DNA of 64,000 bases, from contig NZ_JBNAGA010000001.1 in NCBI RefSeq assembly GCF_049800955.1, positions 1,860,001 through 1,924,000 of the forward strand. The letters are read 5' to 3'. Source of the stretch: JAKVBH01 sp049800955. Lineage in GTDB: Bacteria; Pseudomonadota; Alphaproteobacteria; Rhodobacterales; Rhodobacteraceae. Of this stretch, positions 1-8,918 are shown in pieces; the first letter of the stretch is position 1; each line of letters begins with the position of its first letter. The position numbers and the translations under genes are program-made. The notes under the pieces were generated by a model that was not told where the DNA came from, ran no database searches, and saw only the letters and a program-made list of their open reading frames with translations.

Positions 1-588
1 GACAGCCTGAATGTGCCCCTTCTCGTGGATGCGACTGCGCTGGAAAATGTGGAGAAAATCGTCGTCACCGCAGATTACGGCCCGATCCCCCATATCCTGA
101 CCTTCTACCCCAAGGAGGCCGACGCCAAGCTCGCCCTGCGCTTCAAGATTGATCAGGGCACAGCGATCCGGGCCTCGGTTCAGACCAAAGACGGCGCCTG
201 GCACATCGGAGGGACCTATATTGACGCCGCAGGCGGCGGGTGTACGGCCCCGGCCCATGCCTATGCCAACGCCAATTGGGAAGAGGAAATGGGCAAGATC
301 AACGGCCGCGTCTGGACCGATACGGGCCGCGTGCGTTTCGTCGTGGACCATCCGATGGACACAGGGCTTGCGGGCGATATTCCCGTCTTCATCATCACAG
401 ACCTTAAGCTGACGTCCGAGGATGGGACAGAGATGGCCCATATCGAATTGCATGAACCTGTGAATGAGGACCCCGCCTTCACGCTCTACTTTGATCCCGA
501 AGAAGTGCAAACCGCCATGGCGCTCACCGGACGGGACAATAACGGCAATGAAATCGACGGCCTTTTGAGCACCGGCTGGACCAACTGA
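1..588 (+). CDS. Quinoprotein dehydrogenase-associated SoxYZ-like carrier protein (5' end outside window)
   Basis: The reading frame is open from base 1, so the true start lies upstream; a GTG at 13 is probably internal. The visible part has a SoxY-like beta-sandwich followed by a SoxZ-like half (from about codon 105), the fused arrangement seen in carriers associated with PQQ (quinoprotein) alcohol dehydrogenases. The cysteine expected to carry the cargo is in a GGGC-TAP segment (TGT at 241-243). In classical SoxY it sits at the extreme C terminus in GGCGG; here it lies at the domain junction. The stop overlaps the ATG of the next gene by one base, so the two are translationally coupled. Family assignment is from recognition of the domain pair and the neighbour; the cargo is unknown. 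Confidence 0.75.
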   Translation, partial: DSLNVPLLVDATALENVEKIVVTADYGPIPHILTFYPKEADAKLALRFKIDQGTAIRASVQTKDGAWHIGGTYIDAAGGGCTAPAHAYANANWEEEMGKINGRVWTDTGRVRFVVDHPMDTGLAGDIPVFIITDLKLTSEDGTEMAHIELHEPVNEDPAFTLYFDPEEVQTAMALTGRDNNGNEIDGLLSTGWTN

Positions 589-1529
589 TGCCCCTGACAA
601 GACGTAAGACGCTGGGTTTGCTCGCCGCAGCCTCCGCTCTCCCTGTGCCTGCCATGGCGCGCATGAGCTATGCGCTCGAGCCGCGCGCGGTTGCCGATGG
701 GGTCTGGATGATCGAAGGCGCGCGCGAGTATTTCTCCATGGAAAACGGCGGCGCGATTGTGAACATTGCGCTTCTCAAGGGCGACACCGGCATGATCGTC
801 ATCGATACCGGCCCGTCGCTGCGCTACGGAGAGGCCCTGCGCGATGCGATCCGGCGGATCGATCTTCGGGGGCCATCTGTGGTGATCAATACGCACCACC
901 ATCCCGATCATTTCTTTGGCAATATCGCCTTCGCCTCCGTGCCCAAACGCGCCATCGGCGCGACGATCCTTGCGGCGCAATCGGAGGGTGACGGGTTTTC
1001 TGACAATATGTACCGCCTTCTGGGAGACTGGATGCGCGGGACGGAAGTCATCCCGCCCTCCGAGGTCATCGAGGGGGGAGAGATCGTCATAGACGGGCGC
1101 GCGTTTCAGGCTCTGCCCCTGGCCGGGCATACTGACGGGGACCTGGCGCTCATCGATCAAACGACCGGCATCCTGATTGCGGGCGACCTCGCCTTTCTGG
1201 ACCGCGCACCGACAACGCCCCATGCCGATCTCGCGCAATGGCAAGAGAGCCTGCAACGTCTCAGCGCGGCCGCACCTGCTGCGGTTTTGCCGGGTCATGG
1301 CCCGTTTGAGAGCGGGCAGCGCGCCTTGCAGCAGACGTCTGATTATCTGAGCTGGCTCGATGGACGGCTACGCGAAGCCGCGCGCGGCGGCGAGGATATG
1401 GTCGAGATCATGTTGAGTGACTTACCCGCGCAATGGGCCGCACTTGGCGCCATGCCGCAGGAGTTTGAACGGTCCGTGGCCCATCTTTATCCGGACCTGG
1501 AGCGCACGATCCTGCCTGCCGCCAACTGA
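588..1529 (+). CDS. Quinoprotein relay system zinc metallohydrolase (metallo-beta-lactamase fold)
   Basis: A 313-residue exported hydrolase. The N terminus has a twin-arginine-like signal (TRRKTLGLLAAASALP, cleavage near Ala-Met-Ala at 22-25), so it acts in the periplasm. The zinc-binding signature HHHPDH is at 103-108, with later metal ligands in the LAGHTDGD and LPGHGPF segments, giving a complete SoxH-like metallo-beta-lactamase site. It is translationally coupled (TGATG) to the SoxYZ-like carrier. In the known family this pair accompanies PQQ dehydrogenases and is proposed to form a relay with them. A general MBL-fold hydrolase is the alternative name; the context favours the relay protein. 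Confidence 0.8.
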   Translation: MPLTRRKTLGLLAAASALPVPAMARMSYALEPRAVADGVWMIEGAREYFSMENGGAIVNIALLKGDTGMIVIDTGPSLRYGEALRDAIRRIDLRGPSVVINTHHHPDHFFGNIAFASVPKRAIGATILAAQSEGDGFSDNMYRLLGDWMRGTEVIPPSEVIEGGEIVIDGRAFQALPLAGHTDGDLALIDQTTGILIAGDLAFLDRAPTTPHADLAQWQESLQRLSAAAPAAVLPGHGPFESGQRALQQTSDYLSWLDGRLREAARGGEDMVEIMLSDLPAQWAALGAMPQEFERSVAHLYPDLERTILPAAN

Positions 1530-1536
1530 CGGGCGC

Positions 1537-2223
1537 CTATTCAGCGGCGGCAGCCTCTGCATCGGATTTAAGCCGTGTACGGAACGCCACGGAAATATGG
1601 CCCTTCAGCGCCCCGTAGGCGGCATCCTCGTCCCGCGCGGCAATCGCATCGACAATGGCATCATGTTCGCTCAGAGCGATCTCGGAGCGCCCCTGTGCAG
1701 CCAACGACGTGGTCGCCATAAGCGCCATGGAGCGATAGACGAGATCCAGCTGTTGAACGAGATAGCGGTTGTGTGAGGCGAGATGAATTTGCCGGTGAAA
1801 CCGACGGTTCGCGCGCGCCAGAGCGTTGGGATCTGACATCAGCTTGCGGTCTTCCTCGATCATGTCGCGCAAGACCTGCACTTCCTCGTCTGTCGCATGT
1901 TTGGCCGCCAAACGCGCCGCCAGGCCCTCCAGTTCAGAGCGAACGACATAGAGCTCGGCCATCTGATTGTGGTCCAGTGACGCCACAATCAGAGATCGGC
2001 CGTCACGCGCCAAAAGAGATTGCGTTTCAAGGCGTTGCAAGGCTTCCCTAATCGGCGTTCGAGACACGCCGAAGCGGTCCGCCAGATCACTTTCCACCAA
2101 ACGGTCACCGGGTCGGAACACGCCCACGTCAATCGCCTCGAGGATCATGGAATACGCGTCCTTCTGGCCGGATTTCTGGCCCAGATTCTGGCCCAGACTC
2201 TGGCCTGTGCGATCATTGCCCAT
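1537..2223 (-). CDS. GntR-family transcriptional regulator (FadR/FCD subfamily)
   Basis: A 228-residue regulator with a winged helix-turn-helix at about 22-90 (contains RFGVSRTPIREALQRLE, the hallmark of GntR) and an all-helical FCD ligand-binding domain at about 95-215. The FCD metal/ligand residues are visible in the RFHRQIH and SEHDAIVDA segments. The ATG at 2223 is preceded by a GAGGA ribosome site. The first 20 residues consist of four GQxx tetrapeptides encoded by a 12-bp tandem repeat, which is unusual for the family. The gene is transcribed away from the HAD phosphatase and convergent with the metallohydrolase; the effector cannot be predicted. Confidence 0.85.
   Translation of the reverse strand: MGNDRTGQSLGQNLGQKSGQKDAYSMILEAIDVGVFRPGDRLVESDLADRFGVSRTPIREALQRLETQSLLARDGRSLIVASLDHNQMAELYVVRSELEGLAARLAAKHATDEEVQVLRDMIEEDRKLMSDPNALARANRRFHRQIHLASHNRYLVQQLDLVYRSMALMATTSLAAQGRSEIALSEHDAIVDAIAARDEDAAYGALKGHISVAFRTRLKSDAEAAAAE
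2162..2209. repeat. Four 12-bp tandem repeats inside the GntR regulator
   Basis: Units begin at 2162, 2174, 2186 and 2198. Units 2 and 3 (TTCTGGCCCAGA) are identical and the outer two are diverged. On the minus strand each unit encodes one GQxx tetrapeptide, so a change in copy number keeps the reading frame. Confidence 0.85.
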
Positions 2224-2335
2224 GCGATGTGTCCTCTTTTCCTTACACTTTGCAGCATGGAACCAAACCTGCCCACACGCAAGACCCGCTCACCACCTGT
2301 GGACGTGCGCCCGCCTGCGCGCTAGATCCCGCAAC

Positions 2336-2995
2336 ATGGCAAAACAGCATTTCTCACATGTAGACACATGGGTCTTCGATCTGGACAACACGCTCTATGA
2401 TCCGGCAACGCGGCTCTTTGATCAGATCGAACCAAGGATGACCGATTGGGTGATGCGCGTCACAGGCGCCACACGTGCGGAAGCGGATGTCCTGCGCCGG
2501 ACCTATTGGCGGGAGCATGGCACGACCTTGGCCGGGCTGATGCGCGAGCATGGCGTGGACCCGCACGAATACCTGCATGATGTGCACCAGATTGACTTCT
2601 CGGTCCTCTCTGTGGACCCGGAATTGCGCCACCACATCACCGCCCTGCCGGGGCGCAAAATCGTCTACACAAACGGCAGCGCGCCCTATGCCGAAAACGT
2701 GCTGGCCGCACGTGGCCTGTCAAACCTCTTTGACGCCATCTATGGCGTGGAACATGCAGGCTTTCATCCCAAGCCCGATGCTGCGGCCTTTGAGGCGGTG
2801 TTCGCCCGTGACGGCGTCGCGCCAGAGCGCGGCGCCATGTTTGAAGACGATCCGCGCAATCTCAAAGTGCCCCACGATCTGGGCATGGCAACGATCCTTG
2901 TGGCACCAAAACCAGAGCCCGCACCGCATATTCACCACCACACCAGCAATTTGTCTCAATTCCTCGGCACAATCATCGCCCCTGCGACCGCCTAA
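2336..2995 (+). CDS. HAD-superfamily pyrimidine 5'-nucleotidase
   Basis: A 219-residue soluble HAD phosphatase. Motif I is FDLDNTLYDP with nucleophile Asp15 and Asp17, motif II is the YTNGS segment, and motif III/IV is FEDDPRNL. This arrangement matches the SDT1/YjjG-like pyrimidine 5'-nucleotidases, which dephosphorylate UMP and CMP. The ATG at 2336 is preferred over upstream in-frame codons because the motif I spacing then fits the family and the longer extension is not protein-like. The gene is alone, divergent from the GntR regulator. Confidence 0.8.
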   Translation: MAKQHFSHVDTWVFDLDNTLYDPATRLFDQIEPRMTDWVMRVTGATRAEADVLRRTYWREHGTTLAGLMREHGVDPHEYLHDVHQIDFSVLSVDPELRHHITALPGRKIVYTNGSAPYAENVLAARGLSNLFDAIYGVEHAGFHPKPDAAAFEAVFARDGVAPERGAMFEDDPRNLKVPHDLGMATILVAPKPEPAPHIHHHTSNLSQFLGTIIAPATA

Positions 2996-3053
2996 CGCAG
3001 CGAATTCCTGCATTTCAAACTTATCTTTCCATCGACACAAAATGGAGAGTGAG

Positions 3054-3302
3054 ATGGCCGTACAAGAGATCCCCAACCAGCACAGCGCAGCGACGCGCAT
3101 GGCTCTGTCCATCCCGGTTCTGGGATGGATCCTGCGCGATTTGCTGCATGGGGCCGCGGACAATATCTATTATCTGCTCGCCGCACTCATGACGCTGTGG
3201 ATCCTCGCGGTGATGACATGGGGTCTTGTGGCGTTGACACTTGTCGCTGTGACCATGGTTCCGGTGATTTTCACGCTGCTCATCCTCATCACCTGGGGTT
3301 AG
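3054..3302 (+). CDS. Small hypothetical membrane protein (82 aa)
   Basis: The ATG at 3054 follows a GGAG ribosome site at 3044-3047; an upstream in-frame ATG at 3042 has no such site. Residues 20-36 are amphipathic and two strongly hydrophobic helices follow (about 38-58 and 62-80), ending directly at the C terminus. I do not recognise the family. It lies 90 bases upstream of the ubiquinone hydroxylase on the same strand. The ribosome site, hydrophobicity pattern and absence of a better frame support its being real. Confidence 0.55.
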   Translation: MAVQEIPNQHSAATRMALSIPVLGWILRDLLHGAADNIYYLLAALMTLWILAVMTWGLVALTLVAVTMVPVIFTLLILITWG

Positions 3303-3391
3303 CGCATCACCGCGGCGTGCCCGGGTGAATGGCCGCATTGCCGCGCTGCGCCTCGCGGCCTAGATAAAAGTGGCGAAGCAGCGAGGGTCTT

Positions 3392-4582
3392 ATGGATCAC
3401 GATATCATCATCGCCGGAGGCGGCATTGCCGGGCTAACAGCCGCGGCGGCCTTCGGGCAACAAGGATTTTCTGTGCTGATCGTGGATCCGGCGCCGCCGG
3501 TGACGTCTCGCGAGGCGGACGGGGCGGACTTGCGGACGACGGCATTTCTACAGCCTGCGCGCAGCTTTCTGGAAGGTGCCGGGCTCTGGGATCGCCTGGC
3601 GCCCCACGCCATGCCGCTGGAGACCATGCGTATCATCGATGCGGGCGGTGCAGAGCCCGTTGCCCGGGTGAGCCGTGAGTTTGACAGCGAAGACATCTCT
3701 GATCAGCCCTTTGGATGGAACCTGCCCAATTGGCTCTTGCGCCGCGAGATAGTGGCCCGGCTGGAGGAGATGCCCGAGGTTACTTTCTTGCCCGGAATCA
3801 AGGCGACAGGGCTCTTTACCCGCACGAACGAAGCCCGCGTGCGCCTGTCGAACGGTAAGGTGGCGCGGTGCAAACTGGCGATCGCCTGTGACGGGCGCAA
3901 CTCAACCCTGCGGCAGGCGGCAGGCATTGATGTGAAGACAACGCGCTTTGGCCAAAAAGCCCTCGCCTTTGCGGTCACGCACCCGATCCCGCATGGCAAT
4001 ATCTCAACCGAGATCCACCGGACAGGCGGGCCCTTCACGCTGGTGCCCCTGCCAGACCTCGATGGCCGCCCCTCCTCTGCAATTGTCTGGATGGAAGACG
4101 GCCCGCGCGCCCAAGAGCTCTACGAGATGGGCGAGCCTGAGTTTGAAGCGGAGATGCTCGCGCGCTCCACTGGCCTGCTCGGACCGCTCAAACTGGCATC
4201 GCGCAAGACCCTCTGGCCTATCATCAGCCAACACGCAGAGCGGTTGAACGGCGAGCGACTGGCGCTGGTTGCCGAAGCCGCCCATGTCGTGCCGCCCATC
4301 GGGGCGCAAGGTCTCAACATGTCGCTCAAGGATATGGCTGCCTTGCTGGAACTGGCCCAGAAGAGCCCGGAGACATTGGGCGACGCGGCGATGCTGGAGG
4401 CCTATCACCGCGCGCGCATTCTGGACATTCGCGCCCGCGTTGCCGGGATCACCTTGCTCAATCGCACATCACAACAAAGTGCCGCCCTCTTGCGCGATGC
4501 CCGCGCCAAGGGGATCGAGGCGCTGCATGGTGTCAAACCGGTGCGCACAGCATTGATGCGACTGGGTTTGGGCGCGGGCTGA
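3392..4582 (+). CDS. UbiH/UbiF/COQ6-family FAD-dependent hydroxylase (ubiquinone biosynthesis)
   Basis: A 396-residue aromatic-ring hydroxylase. The Rossmann FAD motif is at the N terminus (AGGGIAGLTAA, about 8-18). The second FAD contact, normally GDAAH, reads AEAAHVVPPIGAQGLN here, so the usual Asp is Glu. The PxxGQGxN-type loop reads PPIGAQGLN. The family adds hydroxyl groups to the ubiquinone ring in membrane-associated complexes; which ring carbon is modified cannot be told from the sequence. No other ubi gene lies in the window. Confidence 0.8.
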   Translation: MDHDIIIAGGGIAGLTAAAAFGQQGFSVLIVDPAPPVTSREADGADLRTTAFLQPARSFLEGAGLWDRLAPHAMPLETMRIIDAGGAEPVARVSREFDSEDISDQPFGWNLPNWLLRREIVARLEEMPEVTFLPGIKATGLFTRTNEARVRLSNGKVARCKLAIACDGRNSTLRQAAGIDVKTTRFGQKALAFAVTHPIPHGNISTEIHRTGGPFTLVPLPDLDGRPSSAIVWMEDGPRAQELYEMGEPEFEAEMLARSTGLLGPLKLASRKTLWPIISQHAERLNGERLALVAEAAHVVPPIGAQGLNMSLKDMAALLELAQKSPETLGDAAMLEAYHRARILDIRARVAGITLLNRTSQQSAALLRDARAKGIEALHGVKPVRTALMRLGLGAG

Positions 4583-4606
4583 ACCGCACGCGCCCATCAG
4601 GCCACA

Positions 4607-5740
4607 TTAGTCCGGGAAGACCTGGTCAATGGCGCGCTTCAAGCGCGCGACTGTGCCTTCCACATCGTAGAGCTTGTCGAGGCCGAAAAGGCCCAGGCGG
4701 AAGGTTGCGAAATCCGCTGGCTCATCACATTGCAAGGGCACACCTGCTGCGATTTGCATGCCAAGTGCGGCAAAAGCGCGGCCCGACTGGACCTCGGGAT
4801 CATTGGTGTAACTCACGACAACGCCCGGCGCACCGAAGCCATCTGCGGCAACGCTCTTGATGCCTTTTTCAGCCAGCAAAGTACGTACAGAACGCCCCAG
4901 ATCCCATTGGTTTTCCTGCAACTTCTTAAAACCGTAGTCACGTGTTTCAAGCATGGTATCGCGGAAGGCCCGCAAGGCATCCGTTGGCATTGTCGCGTGG
5001 TATGCGTGACCGCCGCCCTCATAGGCTTGCATGATCTGGTGCCATTTCTTCAGATCGATGGCGAAACTGTCTGAGGTCGTATGCTCCAAGCGTTCGACGG
5101 CGCGCTCCGACATCATCACAAGCCCCGCAGACGGCGAGGCAGACCAGCCCTTTTGCGGCGCCGAGATCAACACGTCCACACCCGTCGCTTTCATGTCGAC
5201 CCAGGCACAGCCCGAAGCGATACAATCCAAAACCATGAGCGCGCCGACCTCATGGGCCGCTGCAGCCAATGCACTGATGTAGCTGTCAGGCAGGATGACA
5301 CCTGCGGAGGTCTCTACGTGCGGTGCGAAGACGATATCGGGCTGTTGCTCGCGAATTTGCGCAACAACCGTCTCAATCGGCGCAGGCAAGAAGGCCGATT
5401 GCGAGGCATTATCCATGCGGCGCGCCTTCATGACCCATGTGTTGCGCGTGAAGCCACCGGCTTCAAAGATCTGGCTCCAGCGATAGGAGAACCACCCGTT
5501 ACGCACCACAAGCACATCGGCATCCCGCGCAAACTGACGCGCCACGGCCTCCATCCCATAGGTCCCGCCGCCGGGAATGATCGCCACGGCGTCAGCGGCA
5601 TAAACCTCTTTCAGCATGGACGAGATATCGTTCATTACGCCCTGAAAGGTCGCTGACATATGGTTCAGGGATCGATCGGTAAAAACGACGGAAAACTCTT
5701 CAAGACCCTGAGGGTCAACTGTATCGAGCAAAGCTGGCAT
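4607..5740 (-). CDS. Class V aminotransferase (alanine/serine-glyoxylate or pyruvate type)
   Basis: A 377-residue PLP enzyme. The Schiff-base lysine is Lys197 in APQKGWS and the pyridine-ring Asp is Asp172 in the VLDCIASG segment. The GGGTYGMEA loop at about 57-65 binds the cofactor phosphate. This pattern is that of the AGT/serine-pyruvate transaminase branch of class V. Donor and acceptor cannot be fixed from sequence. It is transcribed alone, divergent from a VPLPA-CTERM gene across 206 bases that contain AT-rich promoter-like sequence. Confidence 0.8.
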   Translation of the reverse strand: MPALLDTVDPQGLEEFSVVFTDRSLNHMSATFQGVMNDISSMLKEVYAADAVAIIPGGGTYGMEAVARQFARDADVLVVRNGWFSYRWSQIFEAGGFTRNTWVMKARRMDNASQSAFLPAPIETVVAQIREQQPDIVFAPHVETSAGVILPDSYISALAAAAHEVGALMVLDCIASGCAWVDMKATGVDVLISAPQKGWSASPSAGLVMMSERAVERLEHTTSDSFAIDLKKWHQIMQAYEGGGHAYHATMPTDALRAFRDTMLETRDYGFKKLQENQWDLGRSVRTLLAEKGIKSVAADGFGAPGVVVSYTNDPEVQSGRAFAALGMQIAAGVPLQCDEPADFATFRLGLFGLDKLYDVEGTVARLKRAIDQVFPD

Positions 5741-5946
5741 GTTCCGGGATACTCCTCTTTGTTAAAGGGATTAAATCACGCTCCCATGGAAGGCAAAGTC
5801 TACTTTTGCATACCATGATACCGTGCGCAGCCATTTCACTTTAAAGAACGCGGCGTAAAGCTCTGTAAACCTTGCAAATTGGCGCAAATTGTGAGCACAC
5901 TAACGGTGGTTGGGGCTGATTCGATGAGATCAGTTACGAGGTTTAC

Positions 5947-6756
5947 ATGACATCGCGAAATCTACTGGTGGCCTTAGCCGCCTCAACCATGCTGGCCACG
6001 CCATTGGCGGCCGCAACAATCGGGTCGTTTGACGACTCCCGGACTGTTGGCAACTGGTACCTGACGGGTGCCAAATACGACAGTCTCTCCGCCACAATCG
6101 AAGGCTCTGGGAGCACCATCGCAGAGGCGACCTCTGTGATCACGTCCGAGTATCTGGACGGCGTTGACGCTTTCTACACGGGGTCCATCGACAGCGATGC
6201 CCGCACGGATGGCCATTCGACCGACGCCGAATTGCTGGCCCTGCAAAGCTGGGTGAGCGCAGGCGGCTTGCTCGTCATCGGCGGGGAAAACGCCAAGTTT
6301 ACCGACAATGCCAATTCCTGGATGAACGCTTTCGGCCTGACACTGACCGCGGGCAAGCATTCAGAAGGCACCTTCTCGAATTCCTCCCACGCGTTGATGG
6401 ACGGAGTGACCGCCGGCGCAGAGCTGGGCGCTCTGAGTGGTGGTGCATTTGCTGATGGCGATTTTGACATTCTCGCCTCAACCGATGGCGGGGCGGCGAT
6501 TGTCGCGAAGAGCTACGGGCTGGGCACAGTCGTCGCTCTGGCCGATGGCAACTTCTGGGACGATGGCCCGTCACGGGGCGAAAAGCGATATTCAGAGAAC
6601 ACGGCTCAATTCGCCGCAAACCTCTTTGGCGCGGAACAGCCCCTGCGGTCAGCCATTACCCTGCCCTCGCCTGTGCCACTTCCGGCATCCCTGCCCCTGG
6701 CGCTCGCCGGTTTGGGCGGCCTTCTCGCATTGCGGCGCAAACGCGCAGCGGCCTGA
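5947..6756 (+). CDS. VPLPA-CTERM sorting-domain protein 1 (exported, GATase-like body)
   Basis: A 269-residue secreted protein. The signal peptide spans residues 1-23 (cleavage after ATPLAAA). The C terminus has the exosortase-type tail: the VPLPA motif, a hydrophobic helix and a basic RRKR end. The body (about 85-225) has a Rossmann-like pattern (WVSAGGLLVIGGEN, then GTVVALADGNFWDD) that resembles the ThuA/class I amidotransferase-like fold of surface proteins; I see no catalytic cysteine triad. Members of this tail family are cleaved by an exosortase and kept at the cell surface; no exosortase gene is in the window. Confidence 0.8.
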   Translation: MTSRNLLVALAASTMLATPLAAATIGSFDDSRTVGNWYLTGAKYDSLSATIEGSGSTIAEATSVITSEYLDGVDAFYTGSIDSDARTDGHSTDAELLALQSWVSAGGLLVIGGENAKFTDNANSWMNAFGLTLTAGKHSEGTFSNSSHALMDGVTAGAELGALSGGAFADGDFDILASTDGGAAIVAKSYGLGTVVALADGNFWDDGPSRGEKRYSENTAQFAANLFGAEQPLRSAITLPSPVPLPASLPLALAGLGGLLALRRKRAAA

Positions 6757-6829
6757 TACCGACGGGTCAATTCAAATCAGCGCGCTGTGGCGAAAGCCGC
6801 GGCGCGTTGTCTTTTGAGGTTTCTTGCCG

Positions 6830-7285
6830 TCAAAGAGGCCCCGGCAGACGCTCTTCTGACAGCAGCACATTGGCTTCCACTTGCCCCGCGCCGGGCAAGG
6901 TCATGATCCGGCGGCGCAGCACGCGCTCGAAATCCGAGATATCCCGCGCAACGACACGCAAGCGATAATCATAAAGCCCCAGCACATGCTCCACGGTTTG
7001 CACCTCCGGGATCGCGCGCACCGCACGTTCGAAATCCTCCAGAGACACGCGGCCTTTTGTGGCCAGCTTGACCCCCAGAAAAACCGTGACGCCGAAGCCG
7101 AGTTTCTCCCGATCCAGCCGGACCTGCGCCCCGCGCAGAACATCTGCATCCCGCAAGCGCTTGATCCGGCGCCAGACGGCAGGCTGCGACAGGCCGGTCT
7201 CGCGCGCGAGCGAGGCGGCCGAGCGCGAAGCATCCGTTTGCATCGCGCGCAGCAAGGCCAGATCGATGGCATCCACCTCTGTCAT
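6830..7285 (-). CDS. Lrp/AsnC-family transcriptional regulator
   Basis: A 151-residue regulator with an N-terminal helix-turn-helix at about 5-60 (SLARETGLSQPAVWRRIKRL) and a C-terminal RAM/AsnC effector domain at about 65-145 with the GLYDYRLRVV strand. It overlaps the upstream Lrp gene by 4 bases (ATGA), so the two are co-translated. The pair diverges from ilvC, which suggests branched-chain amino acid control, by inference only. Confidence 0.88.
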   Translation of the reverse strand: MTEVDAIDLALLRAMQTDASRSAASLARETGLSQPAVWRRIKRLRDADVLRGAQVRLDREKLGFGVTVFLGVKLATKGRVSLEDFERAVRAIPEVQTVEHVLGLYDYRLRVVARDISDFERVLRRRIMTLPGAGQVEANVLLSEERLPGPL

Positions 7286-7737
7286 AGCGGCAAATCCTCC
7301 GCATCCTTGATGCGCGCCACATGCATCAAGGCCTCGATGTCAGAGATATGAGGCAAGGTCAGAATGCGCGCGCGGTAGATCTCTTGATAATGGGCCAAGT
7401 CCCGCGCAATCAGAGAGACCCGCGCATCCACCGAGCCCACAAAGGTTTGCAGCTCCAAGACCTCCGGAATTCGTCTGGCCTCTGCGAGGAAGGCATCGAA
7501 GGCACGAGGCTCGAATTTATCCAGCGTGATGCGCAGCGAAACTTCGACACTGTATCCCAACGCAACCCAATTGATCCGCGCGCCGACACCTTCAATGACG
7601 CCAGCTTGCTCCATGGCAGCCAAGCGTCGCGCCAGCGTTGCAGGCGTGACGTTGGCCCGCTCTGCGAGGGCGGATTGCGGCGCATCAGGCTCGGCTTGAA
7701 ACTGCCGGAGGATTCGTCGGTCTGCATCGCTCAACAT
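7282..7737 (-). CDS. Lrp/AsnC-family transcriptional regulator, first gene of a tandem pair
   Basis: A 151-residue Lrp protein starting at the ATG at 7737. HTH at about 5-55 (ALAERANVTPATLARRLAAM) and AsnC domain at about 60-150 (GSVDARVSLIARD). The frame continues open upstream, but that extension is the antisense of ilvC and is not coding. The start lies 132 bases from the ilvC start on the opposite strand, so both promoters share the gap. It is similar in length to, but clearly diverged from, the second Lrp. Confidence 0.88.
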   Translation of the reverse strand: MLSDADRRILRQFQAEPDAPQSALAERANVTPATLARRLAAMEQAGVIEGVGARINWVALGYSVEVSLRITLDKFEPRAFDAFLAEARRIPEVLELQTFVGSVDARVSLIARDLAHYQEIYRARILTLPHISDIEALMHVARIKDAEDLPL

Positions 7738-7869
7738 GATTTTCGCGATATAAGCCGATCCAGCGCATAACTCCATCGCAATTTGGTAAATGATGCTCGA
7801 TTTTGATGCGGATATACGGGTGGGATCGCTATTTTGCCCGCAATGACACCCTGAAATGGAGAAAAACCC

Positions 7870-8892
7870 ATGCGCGTATATTACGATCGCGATTGCGATG
7901 TGAACCTCATCAAAGACATGAAAGTCGCCATTCTGGGCTACGGCTCCCAAGGCCATGCCCATGCGCTGAACCTGCGCGATTCCGGCGCCAAGAATGTCGT
8001 CGTGGCCCTGCGCGAAGGCTCGCCCTCCGCGGCGAAAGCCGAAGGCGAAGGCCTCCAGGTCATGGGCATCGCGGAAGCCGCAGCCTGGGCCGATCTGATC
8101 ATGTTCACCATGCCCGATGAACTTCAGGCGGAAACATACAAGAAATACGTCCATGACAATCTGCGCGAAGGTGCGGCGATTGCTTTTGCCCACGGTCTCA
8201 ACGTCCATTTTGGTCTGATCGAGCCCAAAGAAGGCGTAGACGTCATCATGATGGCGCCCAAGGGCCCCGGCCACACCGTGCGCGGCGAATACACCAAAGG
8301 CGGCGGCGTGCCCTGCCTTGTGGCCGTGCACAACGATGCCTCCGGCAAGGCGCTCGAGATTGGCCTCAGCTATTGCTCCGCCATCGGCGGCGGCCGCTCG
8401 GGCATCATCGAGACGAATTTCCGCGAAGAATGTGAGACCGACCTCTTTGGCGAACAGGCCGTTCTCTGTGGTGGCCTCGTGGAACTCATCCGCATGGGCT
8501 TCGAGACATTGGTCGAGGCGGGTTATGCGCCCGAAATGGCCTATTTCGAATGCCTGCACGAAGTGAAGCTGATCGTGGATCTGATCTATGAAGGCGGCAT
8601 CGCCAACATGAACTACTCGATCTCCAACACAGCTGAATATGGCGAATATGTCTCCGGTCCGCGGGTCCTGCCCTACGACGAGACAAAGGCCCGCATGAAA
8701 GCGATCCTGACAGACATCCAGACCGGCAAGTTCGTCCGCGACTTCATGTCTGAAAACCAGGTCGGCCAGCCCTTCTTCAAAGGCACCCGCCGCATCAACG
8801 ATGCGCACCAGATCGAAGAAACAGGCGAGAAACTGCGCGGCATGATGCCCTGGATCTCCGAAGGCAAGATGGTCGACAAGTCCAAGAACTAA
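7870..8892 (+). CDS. ilvC: Ketol-acid reductoisomerase
   Basis: A 340-residue class I (short) enzyme that converts acetolactate or acetohydroxybutyrate to dihydroxy acids using NADPH and Mg2+ in valine, leucine and isoleucine synthesis. The NADPH motif GYGSQGHAHA is at 23-32 and the Mg2+-binding carboxylates are in the DLFGEQAVLCGG and ECLHE segments. An AATGGAG ribosome site precedes the ATG. A strong terminator follows 26 bases after the stop. Confidence 0.97.
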   Translation: MRVYYDRDCDVNLIKDMKVAILGYGSQGHAHALNLRDSGAKNVVVALREGSPSAAKAEGEGLQVMGIAEAAAWADLIMFTMPDELQAETYKKYVHDNLREGAAIAFAHGLNVHFGLIEPKEGVDVIMMAPKGPGHTVRGEYTKGGGVPCLVAVHNDASGKALEIGLSYCSAIGGGRSGIIETNFREECETDLFGEQAVLCGGLVELIRMGFETLVEAGYAPEMAYFECLHEVKLIVDLIYEGGIANMNYSISNTAEYGEYVSGPRVLPYDETKARMKAILTDIQTGKFVRDFMSENQVGQPFFKGTRRINDAHQIEETGEKLRGMMPWISEGKMVDKSKN

Positions 8893-8918
8893 GACAGGTT
8901 CTGACGTGAAAACGAAAA

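Noticed and set aside
7738..8808. Long N-terminal extension of the first Lrp gene
   Set aside because: The extension is the reverse complement of ilvC and not protein-like; the family-typical ATG is at 7737.
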